The translations under genes were made by a program, and so were the position numbers. From the NCBI GenBank assembly GCA_963932465.1, contig OZ010786.1, forward strand, positions 598,351,038 through 598,415,037: a stretch of 64,000 nucleotides of DNA. Direction: 5' to 3'. The DNA is from Maratus speciosus. Lineage: Eukaryota > Arthropoda > Arachnida > Araneae > Salticidae. Shown here piece by piece: positions 23,443-34,547 of the stretch. Positions within the stretch are counted from its first letter, which is position 1, and each line of letters begins with the position of its first letter. Below the pieces are notes generated by a model. It made no database searches, was not told the origin of the DNA, and saw only the letters and a list, made by a program, of their open reading frames with translations.

Positions 23443-23930
23443 TAAACTTCCGTGGCGCACTTGAATCCGTAATTAAATTTCTGTGGCACATTCGAATCCA
23501 TAGTTAAACTTCCGCGGTGCACTTAACCCATAATTAACCTTTAACTGATGTCACAGAAATTGTCACATAACTAGTGTGAAGTGGTCTGTGAGACCGCTCC
23601 ATTGAAAGATGAATAAAAGCCGCGATTAACTCATAGGATGTTGTTTTTGCACTAAACTTTTTGTACAGGACTGTTATATTTACAATTCACCTATTCAAAA
23701 GTATCTGGTGTTAGTACTAAAGTTCCAAACGAAACAAAATTTCAGCAGTGTTTGTAGAAAAACTGAAATTTGTAAGTTAAACTATGAAAATTGAAAAAAA
23801 CACAGGTCTGTGAGACCGGTAACATCAGTTAAGGGTTAAATTTCTGTACCATACTTAAACCCACAATTAAACTTTCGAGGCACGCTTGAACCCATAATTA
23901 GGTTTCTGCGGTACACCTGAATCTATTGGC
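23443..23930. repeat. Minisatellite of ~38-bp units, split by a MITE
   Basis: Units of the form TTAAACTTCCGTGGCGCACT-TGAATCCGTAA occur about three times before 23534 and three times after 23839. The TTAA MITE at 23534-23839 inserted into a TTAA of this array. Confidence 0.75.
23534..23839 (-). mobile_element. TTAA MITE, family 3
   Basis: Flanked by TTAA. The ends read CCTTTAACTGATGTCACAG and, reversed, CCCTTAACTGATGTTACCG. It contains AGTGGTCTGTGAGACCG, an internal palindrome repeated near the other end. Copies: 33423-33728 (opposite orientation) and 29713-33144 (disrupted). Confidence 0.85.
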
Positions 23931-24107
23931 GGACCACCAAGTTACAACTATTACACCTAAGAACATTTTAATATTTTTATCTCATACTCATTATAAGAAA
24001 AGTATTCAAACACACACAAAAAAAAAAGAAAAAAAAACTTGCATAAACTTCATTACACGAATTTTCACAACATAATATATCTCAATTCAAATTGTTTTTA
24101 AAAAATG

Positions 24108-24883
24108 TTAATACTGCCGTTAATTCATAAAATATTTAGAAAATTCGGCAAAAACTTTTCGAGAACACTTGGCATTCTATCACAGCATACCAATGTGCCA
24201 CGGCACATCGATTAAAAACCTTTTCTATTACAATATAAATGTTAAATAGTATATGCAGGGATTTTTTTTTCAGTTATGGCTAAATTTAAAAAAAAATTAT
24301 CTTTTGTTGTAGCATAAATAGTGTTAAACAGGGTACGAGTCTTTTAGTTATGGAGGAAAAATCATAATTTAAAATGCTCCATAAAAATATTAACTCTATT
24401 CCTGCGTAATTGTTTTATCAAAATAGCTTTAAAAATTGTGTATTTAAGAATTTTTATTCTTTTGTCACCGGTTTTTCAAAACAAAAATTTTTGTCTAATT
24501 TAATCGGGAAAATGATACGATTAAATAAGGCAAAATTTACAATAAAAAAAATAACTAGTGGGAATAATCAAGGAGGGTTAATTAGATGGAAAAATGCATC
24601 CCCGAGTAAATCTTGGGTTCCGCAGCCAGAGGGTTAATACTGTCGTTAATTTGTAAATATGTACAGAATTTGACCGAAAACAATTTCGTGGCACACCTGT
24701 TGTTCTACCACGCCACACTAGTGCACATCGGTTAAAAACCTTACTATTGCAATATAAATGATAGAGGATATGCAGGGATTTTTTTCAGTTAAGGCTAAAT
24801 AAAAAATTACGATCTTTTGTTGCACCATAAAGGATCTTAAAAAGCATACATGTACAAGTGTTTCAGTTATGGAGGAAGTAACA
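24108..24883. repeat. Direct duplication next to the exon, MITE between copies
   Basis: 24108-24372 is repeated at 24632-24883, about 524 bp away. Shared blocks are GTTAATACTG, GGCACATCG, TTAAAAACCTT, ATATGCAGGGATTTTTTT and CAGTTATGGAGGAA. The second copy ends a few bases before the splice donor of the 24891-25039 exon. The TTAA MITE 24390-24637 lies between the copies. Confidence 0.7.
24390..24637. mobile_element. TTAA MITE
   Basis: Ends TTAACTCTATTCCTGCGTAA and, reversed, TTAACCCTCTGGCTGCGGAA, 15 of 20 identical. 248 bp. The ORF across it ends in the MITE terminus and is not a gene. Confidence 0.65.
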
Positions 24884-24890
24884 CAATTAC

Positions 24891-25039
24891 CTGACAAGTT
24901 CCTTTGCCACCTTCCATGGTGCCTGCACACAGGTGATGTTGCTGAATAGGAATCCGGAACCTAGTGGTGTAGGCGCTGCATTTGCTGTTGTCGAATACTT
25001 GAATACCTACAGCCCGCAGATCTTCAGAAGCTTTAGAAG
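24891..25039 (-). CDS. Serine peptidase, penultimate coding exon
   Basis: 149 bp between acceptor TTTTATAG and donor CAG|GTAATT. Two bases complete a split Thr codon from the upstream exon, then 49 codons follow and end at phase 0. It reads SKASEDLRAVGIQVFDNSKC, then SAYTTRFRIPIQ and HLCAGTMEGGKGTCQ. Cys168 (NSKC) and Cys182 (HLCAG) form the usual disulphide. In GKGTCQ, the residue six before Ser195 is Gly189, with Thr190, so this is not a trypsin-type Asp189 pocket. Splicing to 16772 restores CQGDSGGP. No frameshift or stop is seen. Confidence 0.93.
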
Positions 25040-26154
25040 CTATAAAATGAACGTTGATTAATCAGCAAGGAGAGATAATTATTCTTATTTTTAATTTCCA
25101 CTTTTAAATCACTGGTAATTAAAAAACTGCAGCTAACAAGGGAGACGAGATATGGGACTTGAACGTCACGTTATCGAGGTAGTCTAAAAAGTTGTTCGAC
25201 TAGCAGTTAAAACCAACCTATACTGATCACGTAATAGCCAAGTTGGGTGGAAGTAACGCGACATGTGTCTTTCGTTCGCTGCGTTAAAGATGAGAAGCAA
25301 TCACTTCTATTATCATATGGGACGAAGTAAAGCGAAATAAATCAGAAATAGAAAATGCTTAAGACTAACATAGGATAATAAAAACTTTTTAAAAAAGTAA
25401 AAAAAAAAGACTACAATGAAATATTTTAAAGATGTTTATTATTTTATTTTAATTTTCTTTGGGGGGGGGGGGGGGATTGTTAAAAAGTACTGAACCAATT
25501 TTGATGAAATTTAAATAAAACCAATTCTAGAGTATCCTCTTTCGATAAAAAAAATCACATGAATCGGTCGCGTAGTTTCGGAGTAGTCGGCGAACATGCA
25601 TAAAAAATACATACGCATAGAATTGAGAACCTCCTCCATTTTTTGAAGTCGGTTGGAAAAGGAATGTAAGCAGGAATTCAGACCTTTTTTATACATTTGT
25701 AAAATTTCATGTACTGAATCTGATATACTTTTATTTTTATTTTTTTTTTTTAGATTATGAACAAGATTCTCAAAGGTCCATAAATTGGAATACCGCTGCT
25801 TCAGAATACTAATATTTTTATTATTTAGTCACAGAATTTGCGTCGTAATATAAAGTGCATCTAATACTATACGTAAATAGTGTTTTTTCGATTTCAAGAG
25901 ACCCTTGAGAACACGTATGAATTGTGTTCTATATAGGTAAAGAACTATTAACCGTCGTACCGATTCTGATTTTTTTTTAATTTTTTATCTCGTATAGATC
26001 ATAAATTTGTAAAGGGTCGTTATTGCTCTACATTAAATATTTTCTGAGATGAGTTTTATAAATTGCTCTAGGTTAAATATTTATTCGTTTTATAAATTAC
26101 CTTACATCCGCGTCCAATAGGTTACAAAAATTGTGCAATCAAATCTCTACTTAC
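25040..26154 (-). other. Peptidase intron with an interspersed repeat
   Basis: 1115-bp intron. Between 25468 and 25660 the minus strand carries ACCGACTTCAAAAAATGG, GAGGAGGTTCTCAATTC and TTCATCAAAATTGGTTCAG. This arthropod-wide motif set is usually found at the ends of interspersed repeats. A 15-base poly-G run lies at 25461-25475. The rest is AT-rich. Confidence 0.6.
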
Positions 26155-26426
26155 TGAAGTCCACTTTTCCCCAGCCAGAAGCAATACAGTTCATGTTGGC
26201 GAAAGTGTCCGAATCTTTGGGCAGACATATTGGCTTGATGTAGGAACTTTCTGGAACAGACTCGGATAACTTCATGAGTGCAATGTCGTTGTCATAACCG
26301 TGATACCAAGGATAATAAAAGACTTGGGCCACTCCTATCTTCTTTTCACTGTCCTCTTTATCCTTCAGGTTGTGTTCCCCAACTCGAACCTGCCAGTAAT
26401 TTGGATGAGGTAACACAAACATAGGG
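26155..26426 (-). CDS. Serine peptidase, exon with catalytic Asp
   Basis: 272 bp, preceded by a strong acceptor (CTATTTTTTTTTTCTTCACAG) and followed by the consensus donor GTAAGT. It enters one base before a codon end and leaves after the first base of a Thr codon. Translation includes YWQVRVGEHNL (the strand after the His57 exon) and HGYDNDIALMKL (catalytic Asp102). Cys122 in IKPICLP is expected to bond Cys1 of the propeptide. NCIASGWG contains Cys136, which pairs with Cys201. Spliced with the two downstream exons it gives 193 residues, the C-terminal two-thirds of a peptidase. No exon with a His57 (AAHC) motif was found to the right, so the start is outside the window or not recognisable. 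Confidence 0.93.
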
Positions 26427-26761
26427 CTGTGAAGAAAAAAAAAATAGTTTCTTAAAATTCAGAATATAAAATCCAAAATAAATGATAAAATGGCTTATAC
26501 AGCACAGAACTGGGAATAAAGATGAATTGACACATCCTTGAAATGGTGAAGCTTCTACTGCACCAGGTTCCGCAGGGCTGATTACCGCCAAAAAAAACTT
26601 CCACCAATAAATTTCAATATACATATCTTCCTTTTTTAAGCGCCACATTCATGCAAAATTTCATTCATAATTGAGGCAAAAATATCTGTTCGTTTTTATT
26701 AGTAGATGGTTATACCAATGGAGTTATGAATAAAAAGGAGGAAACATATAGTGTATTGTCT
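26427..26761. other. Upstream intron sequence
   Basis: A minus-strand ORF into the exon reads through the acceptor and shows no peptidase motifs. It contains a CACCAATAAATTTC...CAAAAATATCTG block resembling cores of nearby repeats. Confidence 0.45.
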
Positions 26762-27853
26762 ACCAGTTGCGAGTGAAGTAACTGAGGAGGTTGTCACAAG
26801 ATGGCGGCTGCTTTTTTAAAATCGGTTCTTCAGTTTCTGACTACCGATAGGTCAAGCATCCCACCAGTAAAATTGAATAGAAGATTTCGTCTTAAAGAAG
26901 CGTCTTATTCATGGGAATTTTTTTCAAAAATGTCATAAAAATTTCTATTTGTTTTTACCGGTGTCAGTATGCCTTATAAAACTGTCAGTTTGTATCCATG
27001 GTTGTCACAATATGGCGGAAACTCAGGGCCTAACTACCACCAAAGAAAACTCCGACCAGTAAAAATGAAAATTTGTTTCTACCTCTATTTATGACTGAAA
27101 TTTTGTAAAAATAAGGCGTTTAAATAAGTTTAAAATACCTATATAAACCTACTGGTGGGAGTTTCCACCGTCGATAAACAACCCCTTTGATAGCGGTTAC
27201 AGTTGAAGCTACACTATTTTAAGGATAAGTCAGTTCCTCTTTATTAATAGTTCCATGGTTATACCCCGTGGGTAGTCAGAAAATGTAGCTCCTCCATATT
27301 GTGACAACATAAACAATCCTCCTGTACATGTCAGTGATATTGATTTCTTCCGGGGAAAACTTGCACCAGTAAATTTGAATAGAAATTTTCCTCTTATTTA
27401 AATGCCTTATCGATGCAGAATTTCTGTCATAAATAAGATAAAATTTTCTATTCGTTTATAATGGTAGAACGTTGTCCCAGATTTAATCAGACCCTGATCC
27501 GATGTAAACAAGCAACAGCAGCCATCTTATCACTACATCACCGTCACTGAATACTAGGCCTACTCGCTGACACAAAAATGGCGGCTGTCGTAAGCTGATT
27601 TTTTTTTCAGCGTTTGTACAGAAATTGGAATTTCAATGCCAAAAATCTCTAAAAGTTTTCTCCGCCTTATTTTCTAACATTAAATAAATCAAAGTAAACT
27701 TTTGGAAAATACTGGTGTCTAAATTCAGGGGACTGTACACGCGCTTAAAAAATCTGCCTATGACAACAGCCACTTTTGTGTCGTCGCGTACACTAGTATT
27801 CATGGGGGGGGGGGGGTGACTACATCCTCAGTTACTTTACTCGCAACCGTTAG
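26762..27853. mobile_element. Inverted-repeat element, GTTGCGAGTAAAGTAACTGA ends
   Basis: Left CAGTTGCGAGTGAAGTAACT then GAGGAGGTTGTCAC; right, reversed, CGGTTGCGAGTAAAGTAACT then GAGGATGTAGTCAC. About 1.09 kb, without ORF. The interior has several CACCAGTAAA...TTGAATAG blocks in both orientations and ATGGCGGC twice. A 13-base poly-G run at 27804-27816 lies next to the right terminus. TSD unclear. Confidence 0.75.
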
Positions 27854-27909
27854 TATAGTACCTGTTTCATAGATCCATTTTAGGAACTTAAAGTACTTCA
27901 AATAGAGCT

Positions 27910-28420
27910 ATAAAATAGTTTTTAAATGGTAACAAACTTGATCTTAAAAACAATTGCAAAAATACAGACAGTTTAATTAACCCCTTGAGGGGCGGTGGGA
28001 TAAAATATATCCCACCTAATCTAAACAAGATTCTCACCAGAAAATTTTAACTAAATTTTATATTTTTAACTTTGGAGGATAATCGTTGGAAAAATTGCTT
28101 TTCCTTATTTAAAAATAAAATTTTTCGATTATTCCGGTGAGAATTCAATATTTAGAGACATTTTTGCTTGCACCTCAAGGTGTTAAATAGTTTCAACGGC
28201 AAGATGAATTATGTTATCGCTCGTGATTTTGTGTTTATTTATACTACTGAAGAGGATCTTTAAATAAGTTCGAAACGTTTAATGTTTTGTTTTTGAAATT
28301 ATTTTTATAAGTTGTTTAACTATTTAATTAAACTGTCTATGTTTTTGCAATTGTTTTTAATTAATTATGAGCAGACGTAATATCTTTTTCACTTTAAAAA
28401 CTTTATTTTATCTTATAGAC
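27910..28420. repeat. Inverted repeat enclosing a TTAA MITE
   Basis: AAAAACAATTGCAAAAATAC then AGACAGTTTAATTAA at 27947-27980 is mirrored at 28325-28362. Weaker mirror similarity continues outward to about 27910 and 28420. The family 1 MITE 27977-28186 sits inside, at a TTAA of the left arm. Confidence 0.6.
27977..28186 (+). mobile_element. TTAA MITE, family 1 (copy 2)
   Basis: TTAA-CCCCTTGAGGGGCGGTGG at the left; reversed right end TTAA-CACCTTGAGGTGC. It contains the subterminal hairpin GGTGGGATAA..TATATCCCACC, CACCAGAAAATTTTAAC, TTATTTAAAAATAAAA and TTCCGGTGAGAATTC. 210 bp. Confidence 0.9.
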
Positions 28421-28480
28421 CATGAGGCGGTTGCACAGACCATCACCTCATCCAGTTGATGGCTGAAATTCCGGAATTAG
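28420..28480 (+). repeat. Dispersed repeat, mate at 33290-33375
   Basis: GCACAGACCATCACCTCATC and GGCTGAAATTCC match, in inverse orientation, GCACAGACCATCATGTCATC and CAGCTGAAATTCC at 33300-33345. It may be the ends of one long inverted-repeat unit or two separate copies. Confidence 0.5.
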
Positions 28481-28530
28481 ATCGGATATGTTACGACATG
28501 TTATATGTCGGATATGTTAGGATATGTCTG

Positions 28531-28750
28531 CCAAATCATATATTCTGCCAAATCATATATTGATGGAAAACACCTGCAAACTCGATTTTAGTGGTTGATA
28601 GGTAGGTTTATCATTGTGTTTTTCCTGCACACAAAGGTATGAAAACATGGAGCACTGGGAGAAGGAAAACACAATCGTAAATCTACCAGTCCACCAATAA
28701 AATCGGGTTTTCAGATGTTTTCCACCAAGATATGACTTGGCAAACCAGTT
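28531..28750. mobile_element. Foldback MITE, ~75-bp arms
   Basis: GCCAAATCATATATTGATGG at 28549 pairs with GCCAAGTCATATCTTGGTGG (reversed) ending near 28747. The arms continue through AAAACACCTG, CGATTTTA and TGTGTTTTCC. No TSD assigned. Confidence 0.8.
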
Positions 28751-28755
28751 GCATT

Positions 28756-29595
28756 TTAACCCTTAAATGCGTGATTTTTCAATTCCTACTATTAGCTCAC
28801 ACTCTCCCTATATTTATTTATTTATATATTTATCTTGTTCAAATTTTCAATCGTTAATAAAATACTCATTATTCATCCTATCAAGTTGAAATAAAATTTT
28901 TTAAACTTGTACTGGATGACAATTGATGTTAATACAGTTTTTTAATATTAATTAATTAATTAAATTTTAATTAATTAATTTTAGTTTTGCATGGGAAACA
29001 AAATTGCGGCCATTGGTTATTGAAGTTCAATGAAAGTATTTTCAATAAGGGGTTACCATAGGGAGGGAACCTGCTCTGTCGCCAAATACCGCCAAGTTTG
29101 TAGCCAACTTGGCGGCCAAAATGAGTCGCCAAAAGTGACGCCAACTTGCCGATATCTCTAATATTTCGCCAAATTCCCATAAAGTTCCATTGTAAACTTA
29201 CTTGCTTATAGAAAATCAACAAATTGAGATATTTTAATGCAACAAAAACTAATATTAGCTTAAGGGATTATATTAAATTTTTCTTTGATGGCCTAAGTAG
29301 GAATTGACTTTAAAAACAAAATTTTTATATTACTTGTTTATTTTGTTTTGAAAAAATAATATATTATTCTCTGAAAGGTTTATTACACAGGAAAAATAAT
29401 GAAAAAAATCAGAGATACATTTTTTCATGTAATACGTCAATCTTTTTTTCTGTTGCACATCTGCAATACAAGTAAAAACTACTGTCGTGTGGCTGTTTTA
29501 TGCTAAAATATTACGAATTAGTAAATATTTTAATAAGTATGTCTCCAAATACCTTATTTTATATAATTATTTATTTTATAAAACTTAACCTTTAA
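28756..29595. mobile_element. TTAA-bounded repeat, second copy, interrupted
   Basis: Left TTAACCCTTAAATGCGTGAT; the right side (29310-29595) matches 4914-5173 in reverse. The homologous copy at 4914-5173 lacks about 530 bp present here (28780-29306), so that part is an insertion. Confidence 0.6.
28780..29306. mobile_element. Insertion within the 28756-29595 repeat
   Basis: Defined by comparison with the uninterrupted copy at 4914-5173. Its edges are inverted: CAATTCCTACTATTAG and, reversed, CAATTCCTACTTAGG. It contains a TTAATTAATTAA-rich palindrome (28950-28983) and a GCGCC/TTGGCG-rich block (29080-29170). Confidence 0.5.
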
Positions 29596-30368
29596 CCCTT
29601 TAATTCTCATGATAGAATATGTTCTGGAAATTATGCAGGCCAGAGAATATGACTTTACACCAGAAAGTTTCAATAGATAATTTCGCTTTATTTAAATACA
29701 GAATGTCTGTTATTAACCTTTTACTGATGTTACCGGTCTCTCAGATCGCGGCTTTTTTCAATTTTTATAGTTTAACTTGCGATTTTCAGTTTAACTACAA
29801 ACACTACCGAAATTTTGTTCCATTTGGAGCTTTAGTACCATCACCAGAGACTTTTGAATAGGTGAATTTTAATTATAACAGTCCTGTACAAAAAGTTTAG
29901 TACAAAAACACCATCTTATGAGTTAATCATGCATTTTATTCATCTTTCGATGGAGCGGTCTCACAGACCGTTTCACATTAGTTACGTAACAATTTCTGTG
30001 TAGAGCTGTAGCAAACCGCATATATTCGTTACTAAGTAACGGGTATTCTCTAAGATACGAAATACCGAATCGGTACTTCGAAATACGACTCGTTAGTCGT
30101 TACTGCGTCAATACGCAGCCGAACAAAATGAAACTAACTTCAAACGCTGCTTACGTTTGTATAATTCATGAATGGAGCAGATAGCCGGATGCGGTAAAAG
30201 ATGCGAATTTGTATTCAGACTCGGATATTTCGGCGTTAGTTGTTTACGTATCAGTGTATGCGTATCATTCTGTTAGTATCATTTATTCTCAAATCTCAAA
30301 CGATTTTGATTTCGTAGGGGCTTGTTGATTCCTTCATTATGGAAAGAAAAAGAAGCATAGCTATTTTA

Positions 30369-30481
30369 TACCCTGAGCTTGCAGTACCATCTGAAAGAAT
30401 TTTTTTTCAAAATAAGGTTATATATTATCTGAAAGGCGTGCTTCATTAAAACCAAAAAGAATGGAAAAAATATTATTTTAA
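30369..30481 (+). pseudogene. hAT transposase C-terminal remnant
   Basis: The frame at 30369 reads YPELAVPSERIF. After a one-base slip in an eight-T run, the next frame reads ILSERRASLKPKRMEKILF and then a stop. This is the hAT C-terminal dimerisation signature (PSER.F...II..RR.SLKP..ME.L.F). Everything upstream of it is missing, as only about 370 bp separate it from the left terminus. Confidence 0.85.
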
Positions 30482-30814
30482 AACATAAATCAAAGATTTC
30501 TAAAATAATAATGCGATTGACGTAAACTGTTGGTTGATAAGATGATAAAGTCTAAAATGAAACACATTTCTTTTAAATATTCTGAAAATTTTCAAGAAAT
30601 TCTGTTCTAAAATTTACAGGTTTGCTTTCAGTGCATTCTTTATCCTAAAAAAATATCTTTGTACGTGTATTTATGTTTTAAATTAAAAATATTTTTTTAT
30701 GATAAAGACAAGTTTTTAGATTGCTTGTAAAAATGTTTTTATGATAACGTTTAATTTTTTTAACCTCCGGTATGCTATTTCTTTCTTCCAGCTAAGCTAA
30801 TAAAGTGTCGTCTC

Positions 30815-30850
<36 letters not shown>

Positions 30851-32097
30851 ACGCCCCGTTGTATAAGGGAGCAGTAAAACAAAGCAGAGGTATCATTGTA
30901 CGGAATAATCTCTACCGCATTTTTTTAACTTCTAAGCATCGCACATTTCCAATTTTTATACCGTCGTATTGGGGAAAAAAGTACTTTTAAATGCAATTTG
31001 TTTGAAAACTGCATCTCGATTTATTTTTGAGATATTATTATTATTATTATTATTATTTTTTTTTTTTTGTAGTTTTAAATGCCATTTGTTTAATTTTTGT
31101 AACTCAAGTACTCCATTTCTGTAGAAAGTAAAAGTACAGGAAAAATAGTTGGAAAGTACCAATTATATCTTTTTGTTGCCATTTTCTCATAAAAACTGAA
31201 AAAAAAAGGTAATTAAAATACCTGCTGTTTCGAAAAAATATAAGTTAATAACTTCTGATAAAACATGAAGTTTTTATAAACTGAACTTAATTTTAAGTAT
31301 CTACATTAATATTACAAACAAATGAAAGCATATGAATCATGAGATAGTCTTTTTTTTTTTTTTTTTTTGTTTTTTTTTTTTTTTTTTTTTGTCGGATTTC
31401 TTAAATAACGAAAGAAATTCTTCAGCGGATGCGGATCACGTCATTTTATATAAAATAAACGCGTGTGTTTTAAGTCTTATAACTGAACTATCTATATTTA
31501 TGTACATTTTTTTTTTTTTTTTTTTTTCATCGGGGGTGACACTGAATTCTGAAAAAGCAGAATTACTGTTTTCTAATTTTTTTAAACCATTTTTCCAAAT
31601 GGTTATTGTCCTCTGTCAGGGTAGGAAATCAAAAACATATCTGAAGCTTTTTATTGGTTGAATCCGCATTTTATTCGTTTCCTGATGGGTCTATACAGTA
31701 ATCTGTATTTTCCCTTTACTTTCAACAGGGATGGATACTTCTGTTGCCACTATGACAAAAAAGTAATAAAAACTACAAAAAAAAATTAATAACTCAGAAA
31801 CAAATCGAGATACAGCTTTCAAACAAATTGCAATTAAAAATGTATTTTTTTCTCTATACGACGATATAAAAAGTAATATTGTGGGATGTTTAGAAATTTA
31901 AAAATGAAATTTCATTTAAAATTGGTCCAAGAATGTTAATGTTTAATCCATGGCGACGAAATATGTATGATCAACTCCGTGCGATTTTTTATGTCTTAAA
32001 TTTTAGTCTTTGAAAAAATCCTTTTCCAAATGGTCGTTGTAATTTGTTAAATTGCTTTTTTTTCTTTTTTTTTTCTGTTTGGCTTGTAAAAATAATT

Positions 32098-32440
32098 GGC
32101 ACAGATGTCATATACGCACCATATTGGCGCAATTTTTTTCTGAGGCCAATGTCATATAATCACCGGGGTACTTAACTGCCGCCAAAGTGCCGTTATTTTG
32201 CTTGATATGGTAACTCGGATGTTGTTTATTTGTTAATAAGTTGTATAGTTACTTTTATTTTCTTTTTTTAAATTATATAAATTGTTTTGTTCTATAGTTA
32301 TTAATGAAACATTTTTTATTTATTGTTATTCCCTATTTAATATATATATATATATAACTTGTATTCGAAAACGAGGTTTTCACCAAATTGGCATCAGAAA
32401 AAAAATCACGCTAGTGTGGTGCGTATATGACATCTGTGCC
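32098..32440. mobile_element. MITE nested in the hAT element
   Basis: Inverted ends GGCACAGATGTCATATACGC at both sides, continuing ACCA. Flanking 8-mers AAATAATT and AAATATTT agree at seven of eight. 343 bp. The interior contains (TA)n at 32340-32356. The 8-bp TSD suggests a hAT-type mobiliser. Confidence 0.75.
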
Positions 32441-33422
32441 AAATATTTTTGTTGCTATGTTTTTAAATTTCATATTTGAAAAAAGGGTATTTTTAAATAT
32501 AAATCAATAATTTCAGAAATAATAATGTGACAGAAGTACAGTGTCATTTGATAGGATAATCACGTAAGAAATTAAATATATATATATTTAAATATTTTCA
32601 TATTATTCCAGCAATTAAATTTTCATAATACATAATTACTTTTAGTGTAAAATTGATACGTAAATTTGTTTGCAAAATATTTTGGCTGTGTAATTATATT
32701 TCATAGTTTTCGTATAAATTTGGTGAACTTTTACTCTTCCTAAATTGCTTTCTCCGATTATTCCTTATTTCATAAGTAAGTACAATTTAGACATGTTATA
32801 TTCAATTATGCATCGTATTTTAATTTTGTTTGCCTTTTTTTCATTAAAACGTAGAAAATTAAATGTATTTTTAACGTACAGATGGCAGCACATATTTTAC
32901 GTTAAATAGTAACGAATTCTTCAAAAGACTCATGTGCGGTATATAATTAGATTTGCTATTGCTGCAGGTTTGTAGTACATACGAATACGATGATTGTTAA
33001 TACCCGGTTTTTGCACAGTAACGAAAGTAACGAGTAACGAATACTTTCTAACGGGTAGCGAGTTCGAAAGTAACGACATCATACGGGTATTCATTTAGTC
33101 GTTACTTTTACAGCACTATTTCTGTGACATCAGTTAAAGGTTAATTAAAGTGAATATTACTATTTGAATTTTCTGGTGTGAATTAGAATAAATAAATCGA
33201 ATACGAATAAAAAAATCTGTTAAACTCAAAACACTATTGTTTGCATATATGCAAAGCTGCGCACAAAAGGGTTAATATACTAATCGAGTTCTGTCTAATC
33301 ATGGAATTTCAGCTGTCAACTCGATGACATGATGGTCTGTGCAATGTGGAACCTCCTCCAGGTCTATTATGAACGACCTGGTCACTGCAAAATTAGAAAC
33401 ATAAAATCGATTGGAATTTTGT

Positions 33423-33728
33423 TTAACCTTTAACTGATGTTACTGGTCTCTCAGACCGCGGCATTTTTCAATTTTTATAGTTTAACTTGCAATTTTCATT
33501 TTAACTACAAATACCACCGAAATTTTGTTTCGTTTGGAACTTTAGTACTAACACCAGAAACTTTTAAATAGTTGAAATTTAATTATAACAGTCCTGTGCA
33601 AAAAGTTTAATACAAAAACACGATCCTATGAGTTAATTGTGCCTTTTATTCATCTTGCGATGGAGCGGTCTCACAGACCGTTTCACACTAGTTATGTGAC
33701 AATTTCTGTGACATTAGTTAAAGGTTAA
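33423..33728 (+). mobile_element. TTAA MITE, family 3 (intact copy)
   Basis: 306 bp, TTAA on both sides. The ends CCTTTAACTGATGTTACTG and, reversed, CCTTTAACTAATGTCACAG are inverted. Contains GAGCGGTCTCACAGACCG. It serves as the empty-site reference for the hAT insertion at 30001. Confidence 0.9.
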
Positions 33729-34311
33729 TTTGTTCGATAACCGCGTCAGATACACTCAATCTTCTTATCTGGGTCTAATGTCACACAATTTGCAACGCGT
33801 CTTTTATATCATTTTATATGATCTTGCATGAAATCGTGTCGATAACATATCTGATGAGTTATAAAATGATAAAATAAATGTTGGATATTTCAGTTTGTCT
33901 TTAATTACTTTTTTTTTTATTTTCAGGAACGGGGAACTGATCAGTTTGGTAGTGCATGTGTTGTATGAACGTAATACAAAAACTTAATATTATTTGTGCT
34001 AAAGACAAATATTCTCTTTTTGTTATTTTAATGTAAGTTGAATTACTTATTTAGATTTTCAGGAAAAATGGAACTGATCAGTTTGGTAGCGTATTATTTG
34101 TTGTATGGACGTAATAGAAGAACTAAATATGGATTATTTTTGCTAAGGACAAATGTTCTATGTTTACTAATGTAAGTAGGTATAGACGATTGTAATATAA
34201 ATTGTTATTTTAATGTGAAGTTTTCCAAAGAATATGTCACAAATGTGTGATGAACACTCTACAAAAGAATTTTTCTTGTACATGGATGTGACAATTTTTA
34301 ATGCGGCTTGC
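33729..34311. other. Intergenic with a short direct repeat
   Basis: GGAACTGATCAGTTTGGTAG occurs at 33943-33962 and again at 34070-34089, with similar flanks (GTAATAGAAGAACTAAATAT), a direct repeat of about 127 bp period. No ORF. Confidence 0.5.
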
Positions 34312-34547
34312 TTAACCCATTAACCGCTGGCGTTGCGTTCACGCAACAGTCAAAATATTGCTCATGCAATGGATTTATTACATTAGTACCACTATTTTAG
34401 AATTTAAAAAAATGTCTTATTTATTGGCAGGAATTTTTGCTATTTTAGTAAAGCGAAATTTACCTTACTGAATTTGTGGTGGGAAACTTCTTTCAACAAG
34501 AAATTTGAAAATTTCTATCGTAATAGTTTTGGCGGTTAATGGGTTAA
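34312..34547. mobile_element. TTAA MITE
   Basis: Ends TTAACCCATTAACCGCTGGC and, reversed, TTAACCCATTAACCGCCAAA. 236 bp. Near the left end is TTGCGTTCACGCAA, a perfect palindrome. Confidence 0.85.

Larger units (their letters stand above)
30001..33118 (+). mobile_element. hAT transposon remnant, 8-bp TSD
   Basis: Ends TAGAGCTGTAGCAAACC and, reversed, TAGTGCTGTAAAAGTAAC, flanked by a perfect duplication TTTCTGTG (29993-30000 and 33119-33126). The intact family 3 copy at 33423-33728 shows the uninterrupted target. 3118 bp, rich in TAACGAGTAACGA-like terminal sequence, homopolymers (poly-A ~30818-30849; poly-T ~31350-31390 and ~31509-31527) and an (ATT)n tract at 31034-31058. It carries a transposase remnant and another MITE. 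Confidence 0.9.
29713..33144 (+). mobile_element. TTAA MITE, family 3, split by a hAT element
   Basis: TTAA-CCTTTTACTGATGTTACCG at the left, and CATCAGTTAAAGGTTAA at the right. It aligns closely with the intact copy 33423-33728, except that 30001-33118 is inserted. Confidence 0.88.
29592..33275. mobile_element. Outer TTAA element of a four-level nest
   Basis: Ends TTAACCCTTTAATTCTC and, reversed, TTAACCCTTTTGTGCGC, TTAA duplicated. The remnant flanks (29592-29712 and 33145-33275) carry CACCAGAAAGTTTCAATAG and TTCTGGTGTGAATTAG, the shared core. Removing the inner insertion leaves about 250 bp. Confidence 0.7.

Noticed and set aside
26358..26648. 96-codon minus-strand ORF upstream of the Asp102 exon
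   Set aside because: It runs through the intron and acceptor in another frame and has no peptidase motif.
31332..31661. 109-codon ORF with Phe runs
   Set aside because: Encoded by two poly-T tracts inside the hAT remnant.
33290..33375. Possible minus-strand exon after TTTTGCAG with PHCTDHHVIELTAE
   Set aside because: The same sequence recurs inverted at 28420-28480 in repeat context and the frame closes quickly. The His is not in an AAHC motif.
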